26,432 nucleotides of DNA from a virus, in IMG/VR virus record IMGVR_UViG_3300010155_004417, positions 1 through 26,432 of that record; one strand, given 5' to 3'. The notes under the pieces are model-generated. The model was not told the origin of the DNA, ran no database searches, and worked only from the letters and a program-made list of their open reading frames with translations. The position numbers and the translations under genes are program-made. Within the stretch, counting starts at the first letter, position 1. Each line of letters opens with the position of its first letter. Shown here one piece after another: positions 9,511-17,080 of the stretch.

Positions 9511-9783
9511 ATGATTAGCATAAGAGAAATGGCTGAAGGCTGGATAAACTACGTAAGAGACAAACAGCCAGATGGTCTCTCTGATGAGATGAGAGAGATG
9601 TCTATTGAGAGAGCGAAAATTTGTAATGCATGCCCTAGCCTTCTTCTTAGAGAGACTAAGATTATGAAAAAAACGATATTTAAATTTAGGTGTGCTGAGT
9701 GTGGCTGTGCATTCCCAATGATGACATATTCAAAGAGGAAGAAATGCCCTAAAGGAAAGTGGCCAGATGATACTGGGTCTTGA
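9511..9783 (+). CDS. Small zinc-ribbon-like protein
   Basis: This 90-residue protein could also begin at the TTG at 9508, but the ATG three bases later is the ordinary choice. No strong ribosome-binding site is visible. Six cysteines are arranged as C38-x2-C41, C61-x2-C64-x-C66 and C79, a layout that would hold one or two zinc ions. A predicted helix (residues 1-35) precedes them. Its last 17 bases overlap the resolvase gene, so the two are likely translated together. Small cysteine-rich proteins of this type are common and uncharacterised in T4-like phages. DNA, RNA or protein binding are all possible. No function is assigned. Confidence 0.7.
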   Translation: MISIREMAEGWINYVRDKQPDGLSDEMREMSIERAKICNACPSLLLRETKIMKKTIFKFRCAECGCAFPMMTYSKRKKCPKGKWPDDTGS

Positions 9784-10321
9784 TATTTCAACAAGTTGCA
9801 CAGGATGGTGCATTCTAGATAATGATGAATCTTTAATAAAGATGGGGTTTATACAGCTATCAAAGATAAAGGGTCTATTTAAAAAGGCACAAGCTGTAAG
9901 AGATGAGATATCAAAAATCAATATAGGGTATGAAATTGATAGTATTCGTATAGAAGAGGATTTTCAAGCATATCGTCCAGGATTTTCATCAGCCAAGACT
10001 CTTTCTACACTATCGAAGTTCAACGGAATAGTATCATATATTTGTTTTGAAGAATTTTATATAGATCCAATATTTGTGAATGTGAATAAGGCAAGAAAGT
10101 CTCTAGGTATTAAGATAAAGAGAGAGAAGGATTGTGGAAAGTCAACTAAAGAACAAATTCTAGATTGGGTCTCTAGTCAGATGAGCGCTACGAATTATAA
10201 GTGGCCGGTTAAAATTCTCAAATCTGGCCCTAGAAAGGGCCAGACTATTTTAGATCCTGTTTGTTATGATATGGCTGATTCATATGTGATAGCTGCATCA
10301 TCTAATCACATGAACATTTAA
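9767..10321 (+). CDS. RuvC-like Holliday junction resolvase
   Basis: The 184-residue protein would cut four-way DNA junctions or branched replication intermediates before packaging. It has an RNase H-like fold pattern: strand one MILGLDISTSCTGW with acidic residue D6, a second strand IRIEED with E63 or E64, and a C-terminal helix YDMADSYVIA with D168 and D171. These fit the four acidic metal ligands of the RuvC superfamily. The length is normal for RuvC and its viral relatives. The ribosome-binding site AAAGGAA (9751-9757) lies inside the preceding zinc-ribbon gene, which it overlaps by 17 bases. T4 uses an unrelated enzyme (endonuclease VII, gp49) for this job; a RuvC-type enzyme is a known alternative in phages. 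Confident at superfamily level. Confidence 0.8.
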   Translation: MILGLDISTSCTGWCILDNDESLIKMGFIQLSKIKGLFKKAQAVRDEISKINIGYEIDSIRIEEDFQAYRPGFSSAKTLSTLSKFNGIVSYICFEEFYIDPIFVNVNKARKSLGIKIKREKDCGKSTKEQILDWVSSQMSATNYKWPVKILKSGPRKGQTILDPVCYDMADSYVIAASSNHMNI

Positions 10322-10344
10322 TTTTTTCCTAGTACAATTATTAT

Positions 10345-11310
10345 ATGGAGACATTTACCTCTAAGATTGACTTTATAAGACACGCACTAGGTGATGTTGA
10401 AATAGCTAGAGACGGTGTTAATGTTGCAACAGTTTGTCCAAATTGTGGATCTGAAAGCAGAAAGAAGAAGAAATTTTCAATAAACACTGAAAGCTGGAAT
10501 TGTCATTGTTGGGTATGCGGAATTAAGGGAAAGAATTTAGGAAATATTCTTTTTAAATACTCTAGCTCTTCATCTTCTAATGAGTTTAAAAGAAGATTTC
10601 TTTGTGAAAAAATTAATTTTTCGAATACTGATGACATAGAGGAGAAGATAGATCTTCCTGACGGTTTTACACCTCTTTGTCTAAATTTACAATCTAAAGA
10701 TCCTGATATAAGAGACTCTATAGACTATCTAAAAAAAAGAGGAATCAGTCATAATGACTTTTGGTATTTTAAGATAGGCTCTGTGACGAGAGGAAGGTTC
10801 CGACGACGAGTTATTATTCCATCATTTGACCTAGAGGGAAATTTAAACTTTTTCTCTGCGAGAGCGATTGATTCAGATGTATATAGAAAGTATATTAATT
10901 CAAATGCTAAAAAGAGTAACATCATATTCAATGAGTTAAATATAGACTGGTCTAAGGAGTTGACAATCACAGAGGGCCCATTTGATCTTTTGAAATGCAA
11001 CCAAAATGCAACGTGTTTATTAGGTGCAACTCTCAGTAAAAACTCTTATCTCTTTAAGAGAATAGTCTCTAATAGAACACCTGTACTTCTTTCTTTAGAT
11101 TCAGATGCCAGGGGTAAATCACTAAAGATAGCTGACATGCTTATAAACTATTCTTGTCATGTTAGAGTGATGGATTTAGAAAATTTTCAAGATGTTGGAG
11201 AGATGTCTCGATTTGATTTTGAAAGACTTAAGGAGAAGTCAAGCCAGTGGTCAAGAGAGGGGTCAATAATGGAAAAAATTTCAACAATTCAAACGGGATC
11301 GTTGTTTTAG
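10345..11310 (+). CDS. DnaG-type DNA primase (zinc finger plus TOPRIM)
   Basis: The 321-residue protein should make RNA primers for lagging-strand synthesis. The N-terminus holds a CHC2-like zinc finger: C31-P-N-C34, then C53 or C55 and C58 in the segment WNCHCWVCG. The TOPRIM catalytic core follows: glutamate motif E210-G-P-F-D214 (TITEGPFDLLKC) and the D252-S-D254 metal motif (LLSLDSDARG). It is shorter than bacterial DnaG (about 580 residues) and lacks a helicase-binding C-terminal domain, like small phage primases such as T4 gp61. No helicase gene is in the window. No Shine-Dalgarno sequence is obvious upstream, so the start could be further in; this ATG keeps the full zinc finger. Confidence 0.85.
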   Translation: METFTSKIDFIRHALGDVEIARDGVNVATVCPNCGSESRKKKKFSINTESWNCHCWVCGIKGKNLGNILFKYSSSSSSNEFKRRFLCEKINFSNTDDIEEKIDLPDGFTPLCLNLQSKDPDIRDSIDYLKKRGISHNDFWYFKIGSVTRGRFRRRVIIPSFDLEGNLNFFSARAIDSDVYRKYINSNAKKSNIIFNELNIDWSKELTITEGPFDLLKCNQNATCLLGATLSKNSYLFKRIVSNRTPVLLSLDSDARGKSLKIADMLINYSCHVRVMDLENFQDVGEMSRFDFERLKEKSSQWSREGSIMEKISTIQTGSLF

Positions 11311-11340
11311 ACTCGAATAGTTATCTATGCGAGGCTGATG

Positions 11341-11574
11341 ATGATAGATCTACTTAGAGACCTCATTAGAGAAGAGATTAAAAAGCTAATCCAGGATGAC
11401 GCATTATTTAGAAGAGGTGAGCTTCCTGGAATAGTGAGACATATAGACAATCCTGGAATTGAATCTGAGTTTGATGAACCTGGAGACTATGACTGTCCAG
11501 AATGCGAAAAAAGATATCCTAGTCGATGTCCAGGTCACCAAGTAGCATACAAAATTGACACAGAATCTTACTAA
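11341..11574 (+). CDS. Small zinc-binding-type protein with N-terminal amphipathic helix
   Basis: The protein has 77 residues from the second of two adjacent ATGs. I prefer 11341 over 11338 because GAGG (11331-11334) is then six bases away rather than three. The N-terminal 18 residues form an amphipathic helix (MIDLLRDLIREEIKKLIQ). A C52-x2-C55 and C63-x2-H66 zinc-ligand set follows in the C-terminal third (DCPECEKRYPSRCPGH). The helix resembles the N-termini of the genes at 20606 and 21175 and contains an I-R-E site of the type cut by T4-like prohead proteases. The gene sits between primase and the nuclease-ATPase fusion and ends in an inverted repeat. I do not recognise the family. It could be a DNA-metabolism accessory or an internal head protein. 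Confidence 0.6.
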   Translation: MIDLLRDLIREEIKKLIQDDALFRRGELPGIVRHIDNPGIESEFDEPGDYDCPECEKRYPSRCPGHQVAYKIDTESY

Positions 11575-11592
11575 TTTATACAATTATAAATT
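11573..11592 (+). repeat. Perfect 8-bp AT-only inverted repeat between genes
   Basis: The arms AATTTATA (11573-11580) and TATAAATT (11585-11592) are exact reverse complements separated by CAAT. The left arm overlaps the stop codon of the upstream gene, and the repeat lies 38-57 bases before the nuclease-ATPase start. The right arm matches the T4 late promoter consensus TATAAATA at seven of eight positions, so this could be a promoter element. It could also be an operator or a weak transcript 3' end. The stem has no G-C pairs, so a strong terminator is unlikely. Confidence 0.4.
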
Positions 11593-11629
11593 TTGTGTAA
11601 CCATTGATATAGTATGAGTTTAATAATTT

Positions 11630-14600
11630 ATGAGAATAATACATTTAGCTGATATTCACTGGCGGGGTTTATCTCGTCACAAGGAATATCGGGAATCCTT
11701 TTCAAGATTTTTTGATAAGGCGCGGATGCTAAATCCGGATGTGATTTATATCGGCGGAGATATAGTTCACAACAAGACGCAGGGTATATCCCCAGAGCTT
11801 ATAGATTGTCTCTGTTGGTGGTTTACTGGCCTATCTGATATTGCACCCACCCACGTAATTCTTGGCAACCACGATGGTCTGATGCTTAATAATGACCGAC
11901 AAGATGCTATATCTCCTATAATATCTGCATTAAAAAATCCCAATATTCACCTATATAAAAAGTCTGGAGTGTATCCTGTTAAGAATCATGAAGATTTTAA
12001 CTGGTGTGTTTTTTCATGTTTCGATGAGCCCGGGTGGAGCAGTGTTAGGCCACAAAAAAATAAAATAAACATAGCGCTATTCCATGGAGCTGTGTGGGGG
12101 TCAAAGACAGATATTGATTTTAGCATCGAGGGAGATGTTACAGATGATTTTTTTGATCAATTCGATTTCACTCTTTTAGGAGATATTCACAAACAACAAT
12201 TTTTAGATGAAAGGAGGACTATTGCCTACCCCGGATCTACCATACAACAAAATTATGGTGAAGATCTAGGAAAGGGATTTTTATTTTGGGATATTGAAAG
12301 CAAAGATAAGTTTACTAGTAAATTTTACCCAATCGATCACTCGAAACCGTTTGTGACGATAGAGTGGATGGGAAATGTACAGGATACAGTTGGCGAGTCA
12401 TTCATCTATCCTGACGGATCTAGATTTAGAATAAGATCAAAAAATAAAATATCACACGCAGATAGTAATCAGTTACAACATGCGCTTAAAAGAGAGAAAG
12501 AAGCAGCAGAGGTGGTATTCAAGTCTGAATCATCCCTTGATGTTTCTAAGATAACGACGACTGCAGGAATACTAAACAAGACGAATCTTAGAGATTCAAG
12601 CACACATAAAAGGCTCATAAGAGAATTTTATGCAGATCTTGATTTGAATGATGATGATTTTAAAAATTTAGATAATTTAATTGAAAAATATGTGTCACAG
12701 GTAACCGACAATCACGATATTTTAAGAAATATCAGCTGGCAAATTAATTCTATTAAATTTAATAATTTATTCGCATATGGTAAAGATAATTTTATTAATT
12801 TTGAAAATTTACCAGGAATAACTGGCATATTTGGAAAAAATAGAAAGGGAAAGTCATCTATAGTAGGATCTCTAATGTATTGTCTCTTTAACACAACTGA
12901 CAGGGGATCGATAAAAAATCTTCACATAATCAATAGTAGAAAAAATAAATGTGATGCACTAATTGACGCGACTGTTAATGGAGATAAGGTAAGAATCTAT
13001 AGAGAGACAGTATCACACCAGACAAGAAAAGGTGAGATTTATGCTTCAACATCTCTTGATTTAACAAAAGTAAATGAAGAAGGAGATGAAAAAGAGAATA
13101 TAACGCAGGAGCAGAGGCGAGAGACAGAGAAGATATTAAGAAAGATGATTGGAACGTCTGATGATTTTTTAATGACATCGTTAGCTTCACAAGGAGAGAT
13201 GAATACATTTATCAGAGAAAAAGCTACGATGAGAAAGATGATTCTCACAAAATTTTTAGATCTCGTTGTTTTTGAAAAAATGCACGAGATATCAAAATCT
13301 GAGACATCTAATTTAAGGGCAAGATTAAAACTATATCCGGAAATAGACAGAGACGAGGAGATAGATAATTGTCAATTTGATGCAATAAAAGTTTCAGATG
13401 ATCTAAAAATTATAGAAAGAGAGATATCACAAAAAAGAAATATTCTCAAGGAGCTGACGATTGATCTAGCACTATCAGATAATCCTGATATTATCACTGA
13501 GGCGGAGTGTGTCAATCAGAAAAAAGCTGTTGATAATTTAACCTTTAAGATTAAAGATTTTGATACGCTAATTCTAGATATTGATGATGAGATTAAATCT
13601 TTGACATTAAAAAATGAAAAAATAGAACTTGTGAAGTCAGATTTTTCTATTGGTGATCTTAAATCTAAGCTTGAGATTCAAAAAATCCTTGAGAAGGAGT
13701 CTGTAAAGCTGAGCTATGAATACGAAACATATAAGGCTGAGCTTGAAAGACAGAATAAATCAATTAAAAAACTTAATGACGTTCCATGTGGCGACAGCTT
13801 TCCATCATGTAAATTCATAAGAGACTCTCATAAAGATCGCACTAAAATAAAATTACAATCACAGATAGTTGAAAAATCTCTAAAAATTTTCAATGATATT
13901 AAGAAATCTTTAGAAGACGTTATGTGTGAGGGAATAGATGAAAAAATTGAAAAATACAACGCGCTTGTTAAGAGACAATCTGATTTATCTATAGCTTCGT
14001 CAAAGGCGCAGATTAAATTAAATAATTCTTTAAACGATAAAAGTCATACAGTTTCTATCTTAGCTGTAGAAGATGAAAAATTACAAGAGATGGAATCTAG
14101 GATGACATACGGTGAAGAAAGTCCGTCATTTGTCATTAGATCAAGAATTGCATCTCTTGAAAATGACATAAGAAATCTTGACAAAAAGAGAATGAGACGA
14201 TTTGAAAAAATAGCTCGTTTAAAAACAGAGATATCAAAGATAGAAAATGACAGAGACGAATTTGAAAAGATAAAAAATGAGCTAAGAATATATGATCTTT
14301 TCATACAGGCAGTGTCTAAAACAGGAATTCCTCTGCAGATAATGATGTCGCAGCTTCCTATTATTAACGACGAGATCTCTAAGATACTACAAGGAGTCGT
14401 AGGGTTTACGGTAGAGCTTGAGGCAGATCCAGACTCGAACTCAATGGATGTTTATATAAATTACGGAGATTCTAGACGGATAATTGAGCTAGCATCAGGC
14501 ATGGAAAAAATGATGTCATCTCTAGCAATTAGAGTTGCTCTAATTAACGTCTCATCTCTAACAAAGACAAATATGCTGATAATCGATGAAGGATTTGGCG

Positions 14601-14767
14601 CTCTTGATGAGACAAATATTGAAGCGTGTAGTAGACTATTAGAGTCACTTAAGAAGTGGTTTAGAAATATCATTGTTATATCGCATGTTGATGCTATAAA
14701 AGATGCTGTAGATAACTCTTTGGAGATAACAAAAAATGGAAAAGATGCAAAAGTTTATAGTAGATAG
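11630..14767 (+). CDS. Single-chain Mre11-Rad50 (gp47-gp46 / SbcD-SbcC) nuclease-ATPase fusion
   Basis: This 1045-residue protein should resect DNA ends for recombination-dependent replication and repair. Residues 1 to about 340 are a complete Mre11-type metallophosphoesterase: D8-I-H10-W, G-D44, G-N80-H81-D82, F-H152-G and G-D185-I-H187. From about residue 368 a Rad50-type ATPase begins: Walker A GKNRKGKSS (about 400-410), long coiled coil, a hook-like C720-x6-C727 in the middle, signature motif LASGMEK (954-960), Walker B MLIIDEG (982-988), D-loop GALD, and H-switch ISHVD near the end. In T4 these are separate proteins of about 340 (gp47) and 560 (gp46) residues. The frame is continuous with all motifs intact, so this is a true fusion. 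No Shine-Dalgarno sequence precedes the ATG. Confidence 0.9.
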   Translation: MRIIHLADIHWRGLSRHKEYRESFSRFFDKARMLNPDVIYIGGDIVHNKTQGISPELIDCLCWWFTGLSDIAPTHVILGNHDGLMLNNDRQDAISPIISALKNPNIHLYKKSGVYPVKNHEDFNWCVFSCFDEPGWSSVRPQKNKINIALFHGAVWGSKTDIDFSIEGDVTDDFFDQFDFTLLGDIHKQQFLDERRTIAYPGSTIQQNYGEDLGKGFLFWDIESKDKFTSKFYPIDHSKPFVTIEWMGNVQDTVGESFIYPDGSRFRIRSKNKISHADSNQLQHALKREKEAAEVVFKSESSLDVSKITTTAGILNKTNLRDSSTHKRLIREFYADLDLNDDDFKNLDNLIEKYVSQVTDNHDILRNISWQINSIKFNNLFAYGKDNFINFENLPGITGIFGKNRKGKSSIVGSLMYCLFNTTDRGSIKNLHIINSRKNKCDALIDATVNGDKVRIYRETVSHQTRKGEIYASTSLDLTKVNEEGDEKENITQEQRRETEKILRKMIGTSDDFLMTSLASQGEMNTFIREKATMRKMILTKFLDLVVFEKMHEISKSETSNLRARLKLYPEIDRDEEIDNCQFDAIKVSDDLKIIEREISQKRNILKELTIDLALSDNPDIITEAECVNQKKAVDNLTFKIKDFDTLILDIDDEIKSLTLKNEKIELVKSDFSIGDLKSKLEIQKILEKESVKLSYEYETYKAELERQNKSIKKLNDVPCGDSFPSCKFIRDSHKDRTKIKLQSQIVEKSLKIFNDIKKSLEDVMCEGIDEKIEKYNALVKRQSDLSIASSKAQIKLNNSLNDKSHTVSILAVEDEKLQEMESRMTYGEESPSFVIRSRIASLENDIRNLDKKRMRRFEKIARLKTEISKIENDRDEFEKIKNELRIYDLFIQAVSKTGIPLQIMMSQLPIINDEISKILQGVVGFTVELEADPDSNSMDVYINYGDSRRIIELASGMEKMMSSLAIRVALINVSSLTKTNMLIIDEGFGALDETNIEACSRLLESLKKWFRNIIVISHVDAIKDAVDNSLEITKNGKDAKVYSR

Positions 14768-15041
14768 CGACACAGATTCATGTTTTTTTATTACTGAAGA
14801 TCCTGATTTTTTAAAGGTCCCGTTTTTTTGCCCTGTGTGTGATTTTATTATGAGCAATATAGAAGATTCAAAATTTTATAATGAGTTTGGATGCTGTTCT
14901 TCATGCAGTATGAAATTTGCACAATCTAGACGAGCTGAGTGGAAATTAGGATGGAGACCATCAAAAAAAGAGATTAATGATCATAAGAAGTTCATTGAAT
15001 CTCAACCATTGAATTTATTTTTAGACGATGACCATAATTAG
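14736..15041 (+). CDS. Small Cys-rich zinc-finger-like protein
   Basis: The 101-residue protein overlaps the end of the fusion gene by 32 bases. GGAG (14722-14725) lies ten bases before this ATG; a second in-frame ATG at 14745 is possible. Likely zinc ligands are C32-x2-C35 (FCPVCDF) and C53 or C54 with C57 (GCCSSCSMKF). A conserved-looking basic stretch, AEWKLGWRPSKKEI, follows. I recall similar small proteins with a CSSC and a GWRP element in T4-like phages, without known function. Translational coupling to the recombination gene suggests a role in DNA metabolism or late regulation, but nothing in the sequence proves it. Confidence 0.7.
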   Translation: MEKMQKFIVDSDTDSCFFITEDPDFLKVPFFCPVCDFIMSNIEDSKFYNEFGCCSSCSMKFAQSRRAEWKLGWRPSKKEINDHKKFIESQPLNLFLDDDHN

Positions 15042-15060
15042 TATGTGGGAGTAATTTACT

Positions 15061-15447
15061 ATGCTTAGCTCAAGTGAAATCAACGCTTTAGGACAAGTCC
15101 TTAATGACACGTGGGGACAGTCAACACGTGGAGACTTTAGAACACCAACAATGTCAATACAAACAACTCTTCAAGGTGATATCCTTTCGTGTAATTATAC
15201 CACGATAGTTCACCTAGCATCAGAGAGAAACCTTAGAGATCAGGTGAAGGTTTTTGAAGAGGAGTCGATAAAACTAATTAATGACTATGCCAAGGAGATA
15301 AAGAAGGAATTCAAGGATATCGCAGGAAGAGTGCTAAAGCTCAAAGAACTCCATACGTCTGATAGTGTTGAGTTAATAACTGCATCACCATTTACGCCAA
15401 GAAAGACAGCATATTATAGAAGATATACAAGATTCCAGGTCGAGTAA
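15061..15447 (+). CDS. Unknown small protein directly upstream of terminase
   Basis: The 128-residue protein has a good ribosome-binding site (GGGAG, 15047-15051) and its stop overlaps the terminase start (TAATG), so translation of the two is coupled. The N-terminal half looks like beta strands (MSIQTTLQGDILSCNYTTIV). Residues about 70-105 form a charged amphipathic helix, and the C-terminus is basic (TPRKTAYYRRYTRF). In T4 the gene before the large terminase is the small terminase gp16, so this position is suggestive. However, I see no helix-turn-helix or coiled-coil core typical of small terminases. A neck or head-completion role is an equal possibility. Confidence 0.65.
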   Translation: MLSSSEINALGQVLNDTWGQSTRGDFRTPTMSIQTTLQGDILSCNYTTIVHLASERNLRDQVKVFEEESIKLINDYAKEIKKEFKDIAGRVLKLKELHTSDSVELITASPFTPRKTAYYRRYTRFQVE

Positions 15448-17072
15448 TGGCTAAAATTAACAAGTCAAGGCAGATATCTGAGATAGTCAAGTGTGGAAAA
15501 GATCCTGTTTATTTTTTCAACTCTTACATGAAGATCCAGCATCCTGTAAGAGGATTGATTAAATTTAATACGTACCCTTTTCAAGATGAGTGTGTAGATA
15601 AATTCATTGATGAAAGATTTTCAATAATTTTGAAGTCAAGACAACTGGGCATGTCCACTCTTTCTGCTGCATACGCCGTGTGGCTTGCTCTGTTTCAAAG
15701 GGATAAAAATATTCTTGTCATCGCTACGAAGCTCAGCGTGGCTCAAAACTTTATCACAAAGGTCAAGACCATGATAAGAAGTCTTCCAAAGTGGTTAGTT
15801 CTTGCAGAGATTGTGACGAATAACAAGCAGCTAATAGAGTTTAGTCACGGATCATCTATAAAAGCAATTCCTACGTCAGACGATGCAGGCAGATCAGAGG
15901 CGTTATCTCTATTGATTATTGATGAAGCAGCATTTGTGAGAAATTTTGATGAGCTATGGATGGGACTATATCCAACCATCTCTACAGGAGGTAGGGTTAT
16001 TATTCTATCTACACCAAACGGTGTTGGAGGGCAATACTATAAGCTTTACACAGACGCTGAAGCTGGACTTAATGAGTTTTCACACATAAAATTACCATGG
16101 GAAATACATCCAGAGAGAGATCAAGCATGGTTTGATGAGACGACAAAAAACCTCTCTGATAGACAAATATCTCAGGAATATCTGTGTGACTTTGCATCTT
16201 CTGGAGAGACATTTTTATCTCCATCTGATATATCGTGGATAAGAGAAATGTGTGTTCCTCCAAAAGAAAGAGCCGGTGAAGATAGAAACGTGTGGATATG
16301 GAAGTATCCACTTTCTGAACACAGCTATATTGTTACAGCAGATATAGCTCGAGGAGATTCACAGGATTTTTCTACATTTCATATAATTGATGTCGGTGAG
16401 GGGGAGTGTGTTGCAGAGTATAAAGGAAAGATTCCCCCTGATAGATTTGCAGAACTTTTAAATGAATTTGGATTGAGATATAATAAGGCTTTAATGTGTC
16501 CTGAAAATAATAGCTATGGCTATGCAACCATACTGAAGCTTCAAGAGTTACAGTATCCGAATCTTTACTATAGAAAGAGAAAGGCAATTTTTATAGGAGA
16601 CTATGTGCCAAAGTCAGATAGTGATGTTGCAGGTTTTACGACTAGCGGAAAAACACGTAGTTTAATACTAACAAAGCTAGAAGAAGTTTTAAGAAATAAA
16701 CAGATTAAAGTCTATTCAACTAGATTTTACGAGGAGCTGAAGACATTTATCTGGAAAGGAAGTAAGGCACAGGCTATGAAAGGATATCATGATGATCTGG
16801 TGATAAGTTTCGCAATAGCTATGTGGTTGTATGATACATCTTCTGAGTATAGCCAAAGCTCAAAAGAATTAAACGAAGCCATGCTAAATGCTATGAAGAT
16901 GACTAGGAATACATACGATGATATGCCTGGCGCGATAACTGAGGGCAGACCGCACAGCTCTACATCAAGAAATCCTAATGAGCACTCAGATAGCATAAAG
17001 AAAAATTCTCTATCACCAGGGTGGAATAATAAATTGCAGATAATGAAAGACCATGATTGGCTTATCAAGTGA
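15447..17072 (+). CDS. gp17: Terminase large subunit (gp17-like)
   Basis: This 541-residue motor pumps phage DNA into the prohead and cuts it. The N-terminal ATPase has a Walker A-like segment K63-S-R-Q-L-G-M-S-T71, Walker B LLIID159-E160 and the coupling motif LSTPNG (188-192). The C-terminal RNase H-like nuclease has D299 (TADIARGD), E353 (CPENNSYG) and D449 or D450 (YHDDLVIS), matching the T4 catalytic triad. The usual Walker A lysine before S/T is replaced by methionine, with a lysine at the front of the motif, a deviant form seen in other terminases. The length is a little shorter than T4 gp17 (610). The start overlaps the upstream stop. The portal gene follows after eight bases. Confidence 0.95.
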   Translation: MAKINKSRQISEIVKCGKDPVYFFNSYMKIQHPVRGLIKFNTYPFQDECVDKFIDERFSIILKSRQLGMSTLSAAYAVWLALFQRDKNILVIATKLSVAQNFITKVKTMIRSLPKWLVLAEIVTNNKQLIEFSHGSSIKAIPTSDDAGRSEALSLLIIDEAAFVRNFDELWMGLYPTISTGGRVIILSTPNGVGGQYYKLYTDAEAGLNEFSHIKLPWEIHPERDQAWFDETTKNLSDRQISQEYLCDFASSGETFLSPSDISWIREMCVPPKERAGEDRNVWIWKYPLSEHSYIVTADIARGDSQDFSTFHIIDVGEGECVAEYKGKIPPDRFAELLNEFGLRYNKALMCPENNSYGYATILKLQELQYPNLYYRKRKAIFIGDYVPKSDSDVAGFTTSGKTRSLILTKLEEVLRNKQIKVYSTRFYEELKTFIWKGSKAQAMKGYHDDLVISFAIAMWLYDTSSEYSQSSKELNEAMLNAMKMTRNTYDDMPGAITEGRPHSSTSRNPNEHSDSIKKNSLSPGWNNKLQIMKDHDWLIK

Positions 17073-17080
17073 GATTTTAA

